Assembly: GCA_014281115.1 (NCBI GenBank)
Contig: JACONQ010000001.1
Coordinates: forward strand, 1,736,001-1,800,000
From: Laburnicola sp. R22_1
Taxonomy: Eukaryota > Ascomycota > Dothideomycetes > Pleosporales > Didymosphaeriaceae
DNA: 64,000 nt
Direction: 5' to 3'
Positions 11,900-22,486 of this stretch are shown piece by piece. Both the position numbers and the translations under genes were made by a program. How positions within the stretch are numbered: the stretch's first letter is position 1; each line of letters starts with the position of its first letter. Under the pieces are notes generated by a model, which was given only the letters and a program-made list of their open reading frames with translations, did no database searches and was not told the origin of the DNA.

Positions 11900-12604
11900 G
11901 GGTGCATTTACACTTAGCTTGTTCTAAGGGAGTTCTCGGCTATTCATCAACTTGGGAATAAATAAAAGCAATTGCCTAAGTAGTGCCCAAGCATGCGATC
12001 TGGATGAGCTTCGTCATGGGAGATTCTAACCCAGTTCGAGTCCTTACAATGCACAAAGAGGGGTAACACAGAAGGTACTATAACCCAGTACCTAGCCCAC
12101 AGTGGTAGTAACAGAATATACGCGAAGTAGCGATGATTTCGTCGGCGACCTTCTGCACGGAAACAACGTCGGCGGTGCATTCTATTACATGACAACCTTA
12201 AAACCATGAGTCGACGCGTTAGCTGCACGATGTGTATGCATCTTGCCGTGCGTAGCTATACCCCGCTGCGGGGCATTCATGGTCTGGAGCTAAGCCCCGA
12301 ACCTCTTCCGCAGAAGGTAGCTATCATACGTAACAGCTCTATCTCCGGCTTATCGGCTTCCTTTGCTCTCTTAGTCTGCGGATAATGGCTTGATAATGCT
12401 CTCATAGATACCAGAGCTGTGCCTCTGGTGTCGATTGAGTACGAAAGGATTCCGCTTCCCCCACATCCGCCGTGCATATAAGCTGCCCATGCCCCGTACA
12501 GGCTCTCGAATATAGAATCTGATAGTAGATTACTTGCTCCTGCTCGCGAGCTAGTTATACTTTCATAGTTTTTGCTTTCATTATTTGCAAACAACGTAAA
12601 CGTC
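11900..12604 (+). promoter_or_regulatory. Spacer upstream of formamidase with four HGATAR sites
   Basis: This 705 bp spacer has no recognisable gene. The 300 bp before the formamidase start holds four HGATAR-type motifs on either strand (12,321-12,326; 12,350-12,355; 12,391-12,396; 12,520-12,525). AreA/Nit2 GATA factors control nitrogen-scavenging genes such as amidases in fungi, so the cluster fits the downstream gene's family. GATA motifs are short and can cluster by chance. Confidence 0.4.
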
Positions 12605-13809
12605 ATGGGCAAACAAGAGATCCGTTACGCAGCCAAAGTGTCCCTGGACCAAGACCCGGCAGAGCAGAAATGCCTTCATGTATGGAGGAGCTCCTCCATA
12701 AGCCTAAAAGCAAGACTGACCTTGTATAGAACCGTTGGCACCCGGACGGTGCGTGTCTACTCACACCATAACTGCTACCTCTACACACTGATAGACCTGC
12801 AGTTCCCTTTGCCGGAACCATTAAGAATGGCGAGGTCGTCAAGATCGAATGCTTAGACTGGACCGGCGGTCAAATCGGAAACCACGATTCCGCAGACGAT
12901 ATTCGCGACGTTGATCTTACACGTATACATTAATTACTTGACCGGGCCTTTTGAGATTGAGACAGCCGAACCAGGCGACACCCTCCTCGTTGAAATTCAG
13001 GACGTCCAACCGCTCCAGGAGCAGCCTTGGGGGTTCACAGGCATCTTTGCCAAAGAGAACGGTGGTGGTTTCCTGGACGAGATATATCCCAAGCCGTACG
13101 TCCCTGCCACTAGAACCAATGATAGGATACTGACTAGATGGTCCAATCAGAGCCAAAACCATCTGGAACTTCGAAGGTATCTTCTGCTCCTCGCGCCACA
13201 TCCCCGGCGTCCGCTTCGCCGGCCTCATCCACCCCGGCATTCTCGGCTGCGCGCCCTCGCAAGACTTCCTAGACACATGGAACAAGCGCGAAGGCGAGCT
13301 CATCTCAGCCCACAGCCACACAGACCGCATCGTCGCGCAGCCGCCGCAACCCAAAAACGTCCATGCTGGCAGCGCCTCTGCCTCGGTCAAAGAGAAAGTG
13401 GGGAATGAGGGCGCACGCACTATCCCCGGTCGCCCTGAACACGGCGGAAACTGCGATATCAAGAACTTGTCGCGTGGATCCAAAGTCTATCTCCCTGTGC
13501 ACGTCAATGGTGCCAAGTTCAGCGTCGGAGTACGATACCAACTCCCACCCATCTCAGATACAGCTCAACAAGCTAACATCATCCACTAGGATCTTCATTT
13601 TAGCCAAGGCGACGGAGAGATTTCATTTTGTGGCGCGATCGAAATGGCGGGCGTTATCACGCTCAAGTTCACCGTGATGAAAGGCGGCGTCAAGCAGCTA
13701 GACATGAAGAGTCCGATCTACATCCCTGGATATTTTTGAGTTTGATATCAGGCCTGAGGCGAAGGTGGAGAAGAGGGATTTGGGGAGTTGTGCGTGGGCG
13801 AGTGGGTAA
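12605..13809 (+). pseudogene. Formamidase / acetamidase (FmdA_AmdA family), broken
   Basis: The intact family hydrolyses formamide to formate and ammonia and supplies nitrogen. Exons 12605-12679, 12730-12748 (a 19 nt microexon), 12803-13095, 13151-13529 and 13590 onward are recognisable by LHNRWHPD, ECLDWTGGQIGNHDSADDIR, TGPFEIETAEPGD, GFTGIFAKENGGGFLDE, IPGVRFAGLIHPGILGCAPS and FSQGDGEISFCGAIEMAG. There are two lesions. An extra TAAT at 12,931-12,934 shifts the frame between RIH and YLTGPF. At about 13,731 the sequence jumps from SPIYIPG to DIFEFDIRPEAKVEK in another frame, deleting roughly 80-100 residues normally found between those blocks; the direct reading ends at TGA 13,738-13,740. Most of the remaining sequence is still well conserved, so the loss looks recent, or the assembly carries errors. 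Confidence 0.8.
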
Positions 13810-15089
13810 GGAAATGGGTAAGTGGGTGGATGGGGATGTATGTTGGAGTTTGGGGTGTGGCTGGGGTGTCTGGTGTATTGGGTGTTTGTTTGGGATGAGT
13901 GGAGTGGGATGATGGTCTGAGCATGGGTTTGGCGTGGTGTGCGACGGTGGTCGTGGCAATGGCGGATGAGAGGAGTGTAGCTTGTCTTTCTGGATTATGT
14001 GATATTTCTATGTATACACATGCTAGTCACCTGCCGTGCGTCGTGCATGTCCTAATTACTCCTACCAATTACAACTAAAGTACTACCATTCTGGTACTCA
14101 TCTACTTTCCTATATTTCCCAGCCCTTGCGCTACCATCAACCTTCCCTATGGTATTTTCCTTTCCCTTCCCAGCCGATAAAGACATCCAGCAACTGTAGG
14201 CCACACTCCCAAACTAAGTGCACACAGATGACATAACACTACAAGGATTATACTAACCTCAACCTTACGCTTGGGACTACAGCACGCACGCGCGCATGTG
14301 TCCCTGTTCTATCCATTGGATTCCTCATCCCATCGCAAATCTACACATGTAAAATGATCCAGGGACGGTGCCATCGCACCTCCCGAGGTACATGGCGACA
14401 ACTTCTACCACAATTATAATCACAATGCACTTAAGCCTACTACCTAGACAGCAAGACAAACAGACAAACAAACAGATAAACACACTATCCGACGTGCCAC
14501 TATCAGATCCTCCCCTAGAAAAAAAAATGTGGCGTGAGCCTCAGCCCATGCTCATGCTCACCCATGATTAAGCACACCCCCAAAAAAAAAAAAAAAAGCG
14601 TTCTATATCAACCTAAACATCCGTCTCTCCTTCTTCTTTACAATTTTGCTAACTATCAAATACGTCGCGTCAAACCTACCTACTTACATTGCAACCTCAC
14701 CCATTTCACACAATTTCGAGTTATCATTCGAAACACATTTATTCATTTATTCACGCACGCGATTTAGAGTATACCACCCAACTTGGAGCTGTTACATTTC
14801 TTTGAGAAATTTCTTTTAAAAAAAGACAAAGAGATAGGATAGGACACGACAGAGAGAGGGCATCAACAACGCACGAAAACAAGTCCCGAACGCGCTCCAT
14901 TCCAACGCTCGAAAACTCCTCAACGCTCATCAATCCCATCCAGCCGAACCGTCAAGTCAGGTAGGTGTCAAGGAAAAGCGAAGGTCCTAATGTCGCACAA
15001 GTAGACTGCAGGTACTGTATTATACATTCTCTTTTCCATGTCGCAAATCCTCCAGCTCGGTATCAATTTACTTTCTTCCAACTACAATT
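13810..15089. other. Spacer between formamidase relic and ISU1
   Basis: No gene is recognised. The plus strand at 13,775-13,935 is strongly G/T-rich with repeated GGG runs; 14,040-14,780 is C/T/A-rich with simple runs, including a 16-base A tract at about 14,582 and ACAAACAAAC-type repeats at about 14,455-14,480. The right end is the presumed ISU1 3' UTR. Confidence 0.5.
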
Positions 15090-15867
15090 TTATGCCGTCG
15101 CCGCCTTGGACTCGGTCACGGTCTCTACTTCAATCTTCGGCAGAGACGCAGAGGTGCCGCCGAGGTCGGTTTTCCGCGCATTCGGGTTCTTCGTGTAGTA
15201 GTTCGAGATGGCGGATTTGATGGCGTCCTCGGCAAGCATGGAGCAATGCACTGTACGCATGTAGTCAGTAACCCTCTCACATACCCTTTCCACAAAACAC
15301 AATGGAAGGAAAACTCACGCTTCACAGGCGGCAAGCACAGCTCCTTTGCAATCTCCGTATTCCGGATCTTGGCCGCATCCTCGAGCGTCATGCCCCGCAC
15401 CAGCTCGGTCAAATAGCTCGAACTCGCAATGGCGCTCCCGCAGCCAAACGTCTTGAACTTGACGTCGCTGATGGTGTTGTTGTCCGGGTCGACCCGGATC
15501 TGCAGCTTCATCACGTCGCCGCATGCCGGCGCGCCTACGAGGCCGGTGCCGACGTCGGCGTCGCCCTTGGACATGGAGCCGACGTTTCGCGGCCGGTTGT
15601 AGTGGTCTAGCAGTAAGAAGAGGTTAGCTGGGCGTTCAGGACGGAGGATCCGCGGGGGGCGGGCAGATGCTTTGTCCCATTGTCACGGTTTTCGCGAGGA
15701 GGGGGCTGCGCAGAGGGCTACTCATCTTTCTCGTGGTACTGCCGCCGGGCGTGTACTGCTGCTGTGGCGGGCGCTGCGGCGCGGACTGGCGAAGCGATCA
15801 TCGGACGGGCACTGTTTGCCACGACGCGGCCGGCCTGGGGCACGACTGCTGCAACTCTCCTGAACAT
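15090..15867 (-). CDS. ISU1: Mitochondrial iron-sulfur cluster scaffold Isu1 (IscU)
   Basis: Isu1 is the scaffold on which Nfs1/Isd11 and frataxin build [2Fe-2S] clusters in the mitochondrial matrix. Exons 15867-15726, 15612-15319 and 15250-15090 give 198 residues. The N terminus MFRRVAAVVPQAGRVV is an Arg/Ala-rich presequence ending near RRQYHEK. Cluster ligands are visible in GAPACGDVMKLQI, FGCGSAIASSSYLTELVRG and LHCSMLAEDAIKSAI; the chaperone-binding LPPVK motif spans intron 2. Intron 1 (15725-15613, 113 nt) has AT-AC ends (ATGAGT...CTAAC...TTAC). That splice alone restores HEK-VLDHY-NRPRNVGS, and no GT-AG choice keeps frame. A longer in-frame upstream ATG exists but would bury the targeting sequence. 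Confidence 0.93.
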
Positions 15868-16331
15868 GGCGAAGGCGTATGTGTGATGTGTCGACGTGTT
15901 GCGGATGTGCGGTCGATGGTAGTCAATGGGGCGGCGGGTGAGGGAGGGTTGAGGGTTGTGTGAAAGGCGAGCAGTGACGACGATGGGCGAAAAGGCCGTC
16001 ACGGGCCGAGCTTCTTTAAGCCATGCGAAGCGTGGGGTCTGCCCCATTGAATCATGCCTGGCCCGTGCACACCACTTATCGCCGACTCCGACCAGCAGGC
16101 GGCCACAGGACAAGCACCACCATGCATCTTATCTGATCATCATATCCATCACTCCATTGTAGTATACGTACGCAGCCGTCAAGCCCTGGCCCAGACTCTG
16201 CCGCTTCTCTATGCATCTTGCGCCCGCTCCCAAAGTGCGACTTGTCCAGAACAATGCGCGGCAACCCCCGCCGCCTCAAGCGCCCTCCGCAATGCTAGTG
16301 CACCTCGACATGCAGCATCCAGATTCGCCGC
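15868..16331. other. Spacer between ISU1 and UBP14
   Basis: This 464 bp region holds the ISU1 promoter (minus strand) and the UBP14 3' end. I see no gene and no clear TATA box. Confidence 0.5.
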
Positions 16332-18968
16332 TTACAAACGCCTGAAGAAATACACATAGGCAAACTTCTTCATCTCCTCCACATCCGCCGCCTTGGCCAC
16401 CTTTTCGTCGTTGAACAGCACCCAAGCTGCCGACGGCTCGTCGGCCATCTGCTTGCGGACGAAAGCCACGTAGTGTCTGTTGTGCCATTAGTGTGGTCCT
16501 GCCATGCCTCGATTAGGAATTCTTACCCAGCGTGGATAGAGCTGCCCTTGTGACAAACAATCGATTGCAGCTGGAACCTGGCCGGCAGCTTGTCACTTCC
16601 AGGCAGCGACTTCTCCTTCGCTTCCGTGGGTGCCTGCAAATCAACACGTTAGTTTTAGGTCCAACGTCGGTCGAGTCGGTCTTCTCGGATCAAGCACATA
16701 CCTCCGAGCTTCCACCCTCGTCGAAATCCCCTGCAGCATCCGGATGACTGAACAGCCAATCTACAGCTCTCTCCATATCGCCGCCAGTCTCCTTCAACGC
16801 CTGGCTTGCCTGTGGGGCGCTGAAACCCATTGCACCTAGATTCTCAATCTTCTCTGGGTCAATTGTTGCCGCACCACCCCCAGAACCACTTCCCCCGATG
16901 AAGTCTACCGGAGTGTCGATATCAGGGTCCTCCATGTGTGCAAATAACCAGTTAGATGCAGCCTCGGGATCAGAGTTTCCCGTCGCGTGCAGAGCCTTCT
17001 CGCACCTGACTCGGGGAAAGCCCATTGCTTCTAGCATAGACAGAGCCCCGTCGTTGGGCACCCACTTATTAGCAGCGCTACCGGTGTCGGCATCCTCGGG
17101 AAGAAGCTCTTCGTCTGGCTGAAGGCCCTTTGATTTGTATGCATCAAACGAGAATGCTTCATCATCCACAATGACCGGTACATCCTGCTTCGTAGGCACC
17201 CAGTTGACCACCTCGAACCGACGCGCGTTCACTGCCAATACCGCGGGGAATGTCTTGAACATGCTCTTCTTGCTGAAGCCGGCCTTGCTACCGCAGCCAC
17301 CACAAGTCAGCTCGACCAACTCATCAGCCGTGAAGATCTCCAGGCATTCCCTCAGGGTGACGGGTTCAAACTCCTCCTTTTCTTTCTCCTTGCCCTCATT
17401 GTCCGTCACGTCCATCTTAGCGTCCTTTGGTATCCTCCGAATTGGGACCGGGATTGATATGTTATCTTGCTCGTCTTCACGGTATCGAACCTTTCTGCAG
17501 TTCATGCATTGCAGCCGCTGCTCCATGACGAACCTGAACGCATTAACTGGATCTTGAAGAGGTGTCGCATGTTTTGATCTTGAAATGAGCTTTAGTAGAT
17601 GCAACAGTAACTCAAAAGCGTCTTGCTGTCGCATGGTGGAGAATTCGGCATGGCCACGTCCAATGAGATGCTTTAGCATCGCAGGAGCAAGCCCCTTCTG
17701 GTGAGGGTTCTCGGGAGTGTGCTCTGACGCAATAACGTCACTATCGGGCTTCGAATAACGGCCTGACAGTAAACCGTCGGCAATCTTTCGTAGCTGGGTC
17801 TCAAGGTCTTCCGCAGGCTGCTCAGTGTCTGGAGGAGGATGATCGGGTAGATAGTACCGGTCAGCAAACTCGGGCATGGCAAACAATGCCTGCAGACTGC
17901 TGTTCAGATAACAGCTATTTCCCAGGTTCTTCAGGCCGGTGAAGCTGGGTCCGAATAGCGGCTTCAGCTCTTTGCCATCTTCCGTGGTCATAGAGAACTC
18001 CCAAAGAAGATTCTGCTCCACCTGCATCTCGGTCAAGCTCTTCTCAGTCTTGATCCTGTCCTTGATATTGATATCCCAGTGCGCCAGATGATCCGGTAGC
18101 TCGGGATCGACCCGCTCCTCGTCACAAGCGTAGCAGTACACGTCCGCAGTTCCATCAGCGGTCAAAGACCCCAATTTGACCGCAACAGGATGCCCCGAAG
18201 ATTTCGTGTGCGCCAGTCCATGGGAGTTGCCACCGATACCGCCAAACTGAGCACGTCCGCAGCCCAAGTTGCCGCAGGACAAGCAGAGCCACAAATTCTC
18301 ATTGAGACCACACTCGGAGCAGTGGCCGAGGCTCTGAGACTCTATTTGTCGCGCGGCATCCTGCTCCAGGCAAAGTGTGTGTTCGCACGCCGTCAGCTCC
18401 TGCTCCCAGGCCTTGACCTCTTCCTGTCGTGCAAATGTATTCGCCTTCAACACTGCATCTACGACCTCGGATAGCTTCCCAGAGCTCTTGTCCACATCAT
18501 CGAGCCCGCATGCGTAGCAGTTTACCTGCGTCGTTGTATCGTAGCGGTCGGCTTCCGTTTCGGCGGAAACGGCGAGCTTGGATATCTTCTGCGGGGGCTC
18601 GTCGCGCTTCACCTTCTTGCGCGTGCGCTTGATGTTCAGAACGAGCGGGTGGTTCTTGGAGGAAACGTGCAGCGCAGAGTGATTTCGCTCGCCAGTGCAG
18701 CCACCGTTGTAGCAGAACAGGCAAATGTCGAGGCCGCTGGGGTCGTCCTGGAGAAGAGTTAGTTTGTGCAGAGGAGCGAGAGGCGGAGGAGTTAAGGCGC
18801 TAGGAGGTTGTACAATGGAATCAAAGCATTGAGTGCAGTCCTCGCGGTACACGGATTGACTTGGACCTGGGGCGCGCAGCTCTACATGTTGTTATTAGTT
18901 CTCTGACGCCAGACGAGAGCAGTGGCTGCGGGGCACTCACCCGGCGCGTTGACGTGCGTACAAGCCAT
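16332..18968 (-). CDS. UBP14: Ubiquitin C-terminal hydrolase Ubp14 (USP5 / isopeptidase T)
   Basis: Ubp14 disassembles free unanchored polyubiquitin chains, recycling ubiquitin and keeping the proteasome clear. Exons 18968-18941, 18881-16702, 16633-16527 and 16476-16332 are in frame and give 819 residues. Order of parts: Cys/His zinc-binding segments including a ZnF-UBP domain (CSECGLNENLWLCLSCGNLG, then HGLAHTKSSGHPVAVKLG); the Cys box GLKNLGNSCYLN with catalytic Cys at about residue 333; two UBA domains (ALSMLEAMGFPRVRCEKAL and ENLGAMGFSAPQASQAL); and the His box HAGHYVAFVRK split by the last intron, followed by AWVLFNDEKV. The architecture is complete for the family. It lies 262 bp downstream of POL5 on the same strand. 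Confidence 0.93.
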
Positions 18969-19229
18969 GTCTAGCTCTGCACGTCTAGAAGAAGCGACCG
19001 TGAGTATTGAGCTATGCAGTATGCGAAGAAGAAGAAATTCGAAAGGTATGTCGAGTTGCAGCAGCCTAGTGGATTGGAGGAGCTCTGAAGTGCTGCCAAT
19101 GCGCAATGACGAAGTGAGGCTGCCCCAAAACTTTTGGCGGGGCGAAAGTCTAGGCAGGCACAGCGAAGCTTGAGCCAGCAAACAACACACGACTTTTCAC
19201 TCGTCACTGGAAATGATGTATTGAGCAAT

Positions 19230-22200
19230 CTATAGAGTTGCATTCCCCTCTGCCTGTTTATTTCCCTGTTCTGCTTTGTTCGCTATTCTGTTTTGAGAGG
19301 ACCAGTTGAGGAATTGCGAGAAGAGCCTTTCCTGAACCACCGGCTTCTTGTCCGTGAACCACTCTTTCTGGCTCTCGGCATATACATCCACAATCCCCGC
19401 GTAGTTGTCCCTGTCGAGATTGATCAACGTCCTAACAACATGCAGGCTGGCCGCGCTACATGCACTTGCGTGCACATTGGATCCACCACCCTGTTTGGCT
19501 TCTCCGTGTATAGCTTTGAGAGTGTCCCACACAGAGTCTACGTCGTCTGGGCTGGGAAGCGGCGTTTTGCTCTGGTAATGAGAATCAAAAGTCGACCGCA
19601 GCAACTTGGCACTTCGATCTGTGAGCTGTTTGTTCGCCGTCGCCCGCGTAAGCCGCAACACTGGAAGAAGCACTTGTAAAGTGAGCGGATTCGAGTATTG
19701 TTTGTCCAGGAATATTGCCAGTAGGTCCAGCACGCGAGATTTGAACCGGACCACATTCTGCTTTGCGTCTTGCCGTTGTTTCTTGCCGGTAATTTGACTC
19801 CGCTGCTTGAATATGTTCGAAAGGTGCGGGTCCAGAGCCATCATCTGATCATCGTCCATGTCCGAATCATCCGAGGAGTCCTCCGCTGCATCGCCCTTTG
19901 TAGCAAGTTTTGATGTCTGGAGAGTCATGGCCAGCATACTGTTGAACCGAGTCAACTCTTCGTCTTCCTCGTCATCTTCAGAGCCGTCGTCTGATTCGCT
20001 GGAAGACTCCTCTGAACTTCCCGATTCGCTATCGCCCAGCGCTTCCTCGTTGATCATTTCAACATCCGACGCATCTTCCATATCCTCGTCCTCGTCCTTA
20101 TTCCCCTCCGATCCTGCCTCGTCTGCTCCTTCATCTTCCTGTGCGAAGAGTTGCCTTTGTCCCTCAAGACTCTCTTCCGTGTCGAGAATGTCCGTCATCG
20201 ACCGCAGCCCTTCCGGGCTAATTTCGGAGGCGAATGCGGTGAAAGCTTCTATGGCGATTTTGTGGAAAAGAGTACGAGCATTGCCTAAGAAAGAGAGAAG
20301 TATCTCAATAAAGCCATATTGGTCTTCGGTCGCCGAAGCCTTTTTCGTCTTTGATATTGATTTGTAGGACGTGTCAAGGTCATGTAACATCATGACAGCA
20401 TCCGTATCACCGTTGAATATCTGAATCAAGGTAAATGCATACAATAGGGCAAAGCCTTGAGAAACTGAAGTCTGTCCATCAGTAGCGCACTGTGACAACA
20501 AAGAATTAGTGGCAGCATAGAGAAGATGAACGATAGTACGTACGTTAGCTTTGATAGCATCGAGGGTCTGGTAAGCTCCCTCCAATGTTTCTCCAACGGA
20601 TTCGTCGGCCTTGAATATTGGTTCAAAAGCCTTGTTAGCTGCCTTCGACCGGATCATTTCGACCACAACCACTCCGAAAGTCGTTTGCGAGCCAACTGTC
20701 ACACGAAGTAATCGCGTCAAGCATGATGATAAACGTTCCTGGAACATCACCCGACTCGATTCGCTGATCACCGGTAAGGGCACTTTACGCGCTTTTGCAT
20801 TTTGGCTGGGAGTGAAGTATGCGTGTTCGACGAATATGTCAAGAAGATTTCGTAGCCAGTTGTCTTTCTCCAAATACTCAGATTTCAGACTGTCGTAGCG
20901 CTTGTAATGTTTGACGATACTTAGGAGCAGGTCTGCAACTGTCTGACGCCGGTGATCGGCCACACTCTGTTCCGTGGACTCTGGTCGAAGAAGGAGTGAA
21001 TGCAGATGTCGCACAATCTTTCTTAGAGAGTCGTCGTCGGCCGCAAGACCTATCTGTTCCAATGTCTCGGCCTTTGCCGAATGATTAAAATCCGCAGTTC
21101 CATTCTTTGAAGTAAGCTCAACCACAAGGACCAAGGAAGACTCAGGTGATTGCTGGGCTCTGGATGAGATCGCTCTCCACACGCTCAACGCTGCTGCGTG
21201 AAGGAACCTATCGTCCTTTTTTGTCTGATTCAGCAAAGTCCGCATGAAGTTTGGGCTGAAGAGGGCGGGAAAGGCCCAAGTAGGCGCCTGGCAGATCATT
21301 TGCGTAAATAGCTTGAAGCCCCATGACTTGCGTTCATGCGAGGAGTTGGACCCAAGGAGTTGTGCTGAACAGTCAGTGGCGTTTATAAATACTAGCAAAC
21401 ACCCGACTCACCGTCTACACTGTTGAGCCATAACTGTCCAAATTGGGACTTTTTGGCATCCACCTGAGCTTCCTTTGTTTGACTATCCATCTCGAGCACC
21501 TTGGAGAATATAACATTCCATGCAAACGGGGGATTCGCATTGGCAGCTGCAGACTTGATACCTTCCGACTCGCTGCCATTAGAAGGGTTCTGAATGTCCC
21601 CTTTTAGAACTTTGGACAGCTTGGGCCGATTCTTCATCGAGAGGGGATCGTTATCATGCCAGACGTTGGCTGGTAGCGTGCCTTCATGCCTCGCTTGCAG
21701 TGCGAGCCATATCGCAATGCCTTCTGGCGTATTCGCCAGTTTGTAGGATACTAGGCGCTCGCTCAAAGCTCGAACACATGGTTCAAGCTTGGCCTCGGGG
21801 GTTAGTGTCTCAATCACCTGAACCAAGATCAATCCACATTCCTCGCGTAGCCATGGTGTGTCTCGCGCCATTCCGTATACGAGGTCTAGAAGCTGGTTCC
21901 AGCTATCCATAACCACGTCTGGTTCAAATAGAATTGAGGATTGCAATATAGCCTTGTACGCAAATAATTTCCCGATCAAATGATTCCTGCGTTCCTATAG
22001 TCCTGCGTTAGCTGACTTTCACCTTGACTGCGCTATTCTTACCATTCCGGTTGCATTCCCCTCCAGTTTGGTCTGCTTTTCGACCTTCTTAAGAAGGGTG
22101 TGCACATCAAGGTCCAGACCCTCGATGGGGGTTTTCGATGGCGCGAACAGTTGTCGTAAAAGTTCTGTAAGAGTAACGCAGAATCCGAATCGGGCTGCTT

Positions 22201-22486
22201 TGCGGTGAGTGCATAGACCTTGTATAAGTCGATTTAAAGCCCTGTGGACATCTGCTGCAGAAGGATTACTGTCGGGTGATATTCGCAAGATAAGCTGCTT
22301 CGCAGCGTCCAGCCGTGTTTCCTCTGATTCCGCAGCGAGGTTGTTGTAGAGCTGGACCATGCTGAGATCTGTGACCTGACGCTGGCGTTTGGCCGGCTTC
22401 TGAGAGCCACCTTCGTCGACATCCTCACGGCCTCTCTTATGGACCTTTGCCCCGTTTTCCAACTTGGACGCCACCTTTCTGGCCAT
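19230..22486 (-). CDS. POL5: Nucleolar protein Pol5 (MYBBP1A family, 'DNA polymerase phi')
   Basis: Pol5 is a nucleolar HEAT-repeat-like protein needed for rRNA synthesis and ribosome assembly; despite the name it is not a proven polymerase in vivo. Exons 22486-22043, 21994-21412, 21364-20544 and 20489-19230 give 1,035 residues. I start at MARKVASK (22486) rather than the upstream in-frame ATG because the lysine/arginine-rich start suits a nucleolar protein. Family-like blocks include RLIQGLCTHRKAARFGFCVTL, KLFAYKAILQS and WLREECGLILVQVIE. A long acidic Asp/Glu/Ser tract (about residues 740-840) precedes the conserved C-terminal helical part. The third intron (20543-20490, 54 nt, GTACGT...CACAG with a CTAAT branch) has no stop and is a multiple of three. 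UBP14 follows in tandem. Confidence 0.88.

Noticed and set aside
11947..12612. Minus-strand frames between the UsgS-like gene and the formamidase relic
   Set aside because: No domain or intron signals; the region is better explained as 3' UTR and promoter.
15718..16113. N-terminal extension of ISU1 from an upstream ATG at 16,113
   Set aside because: The extra residues have no targeting character and would mask the presequence starting MFRRVAAVV.
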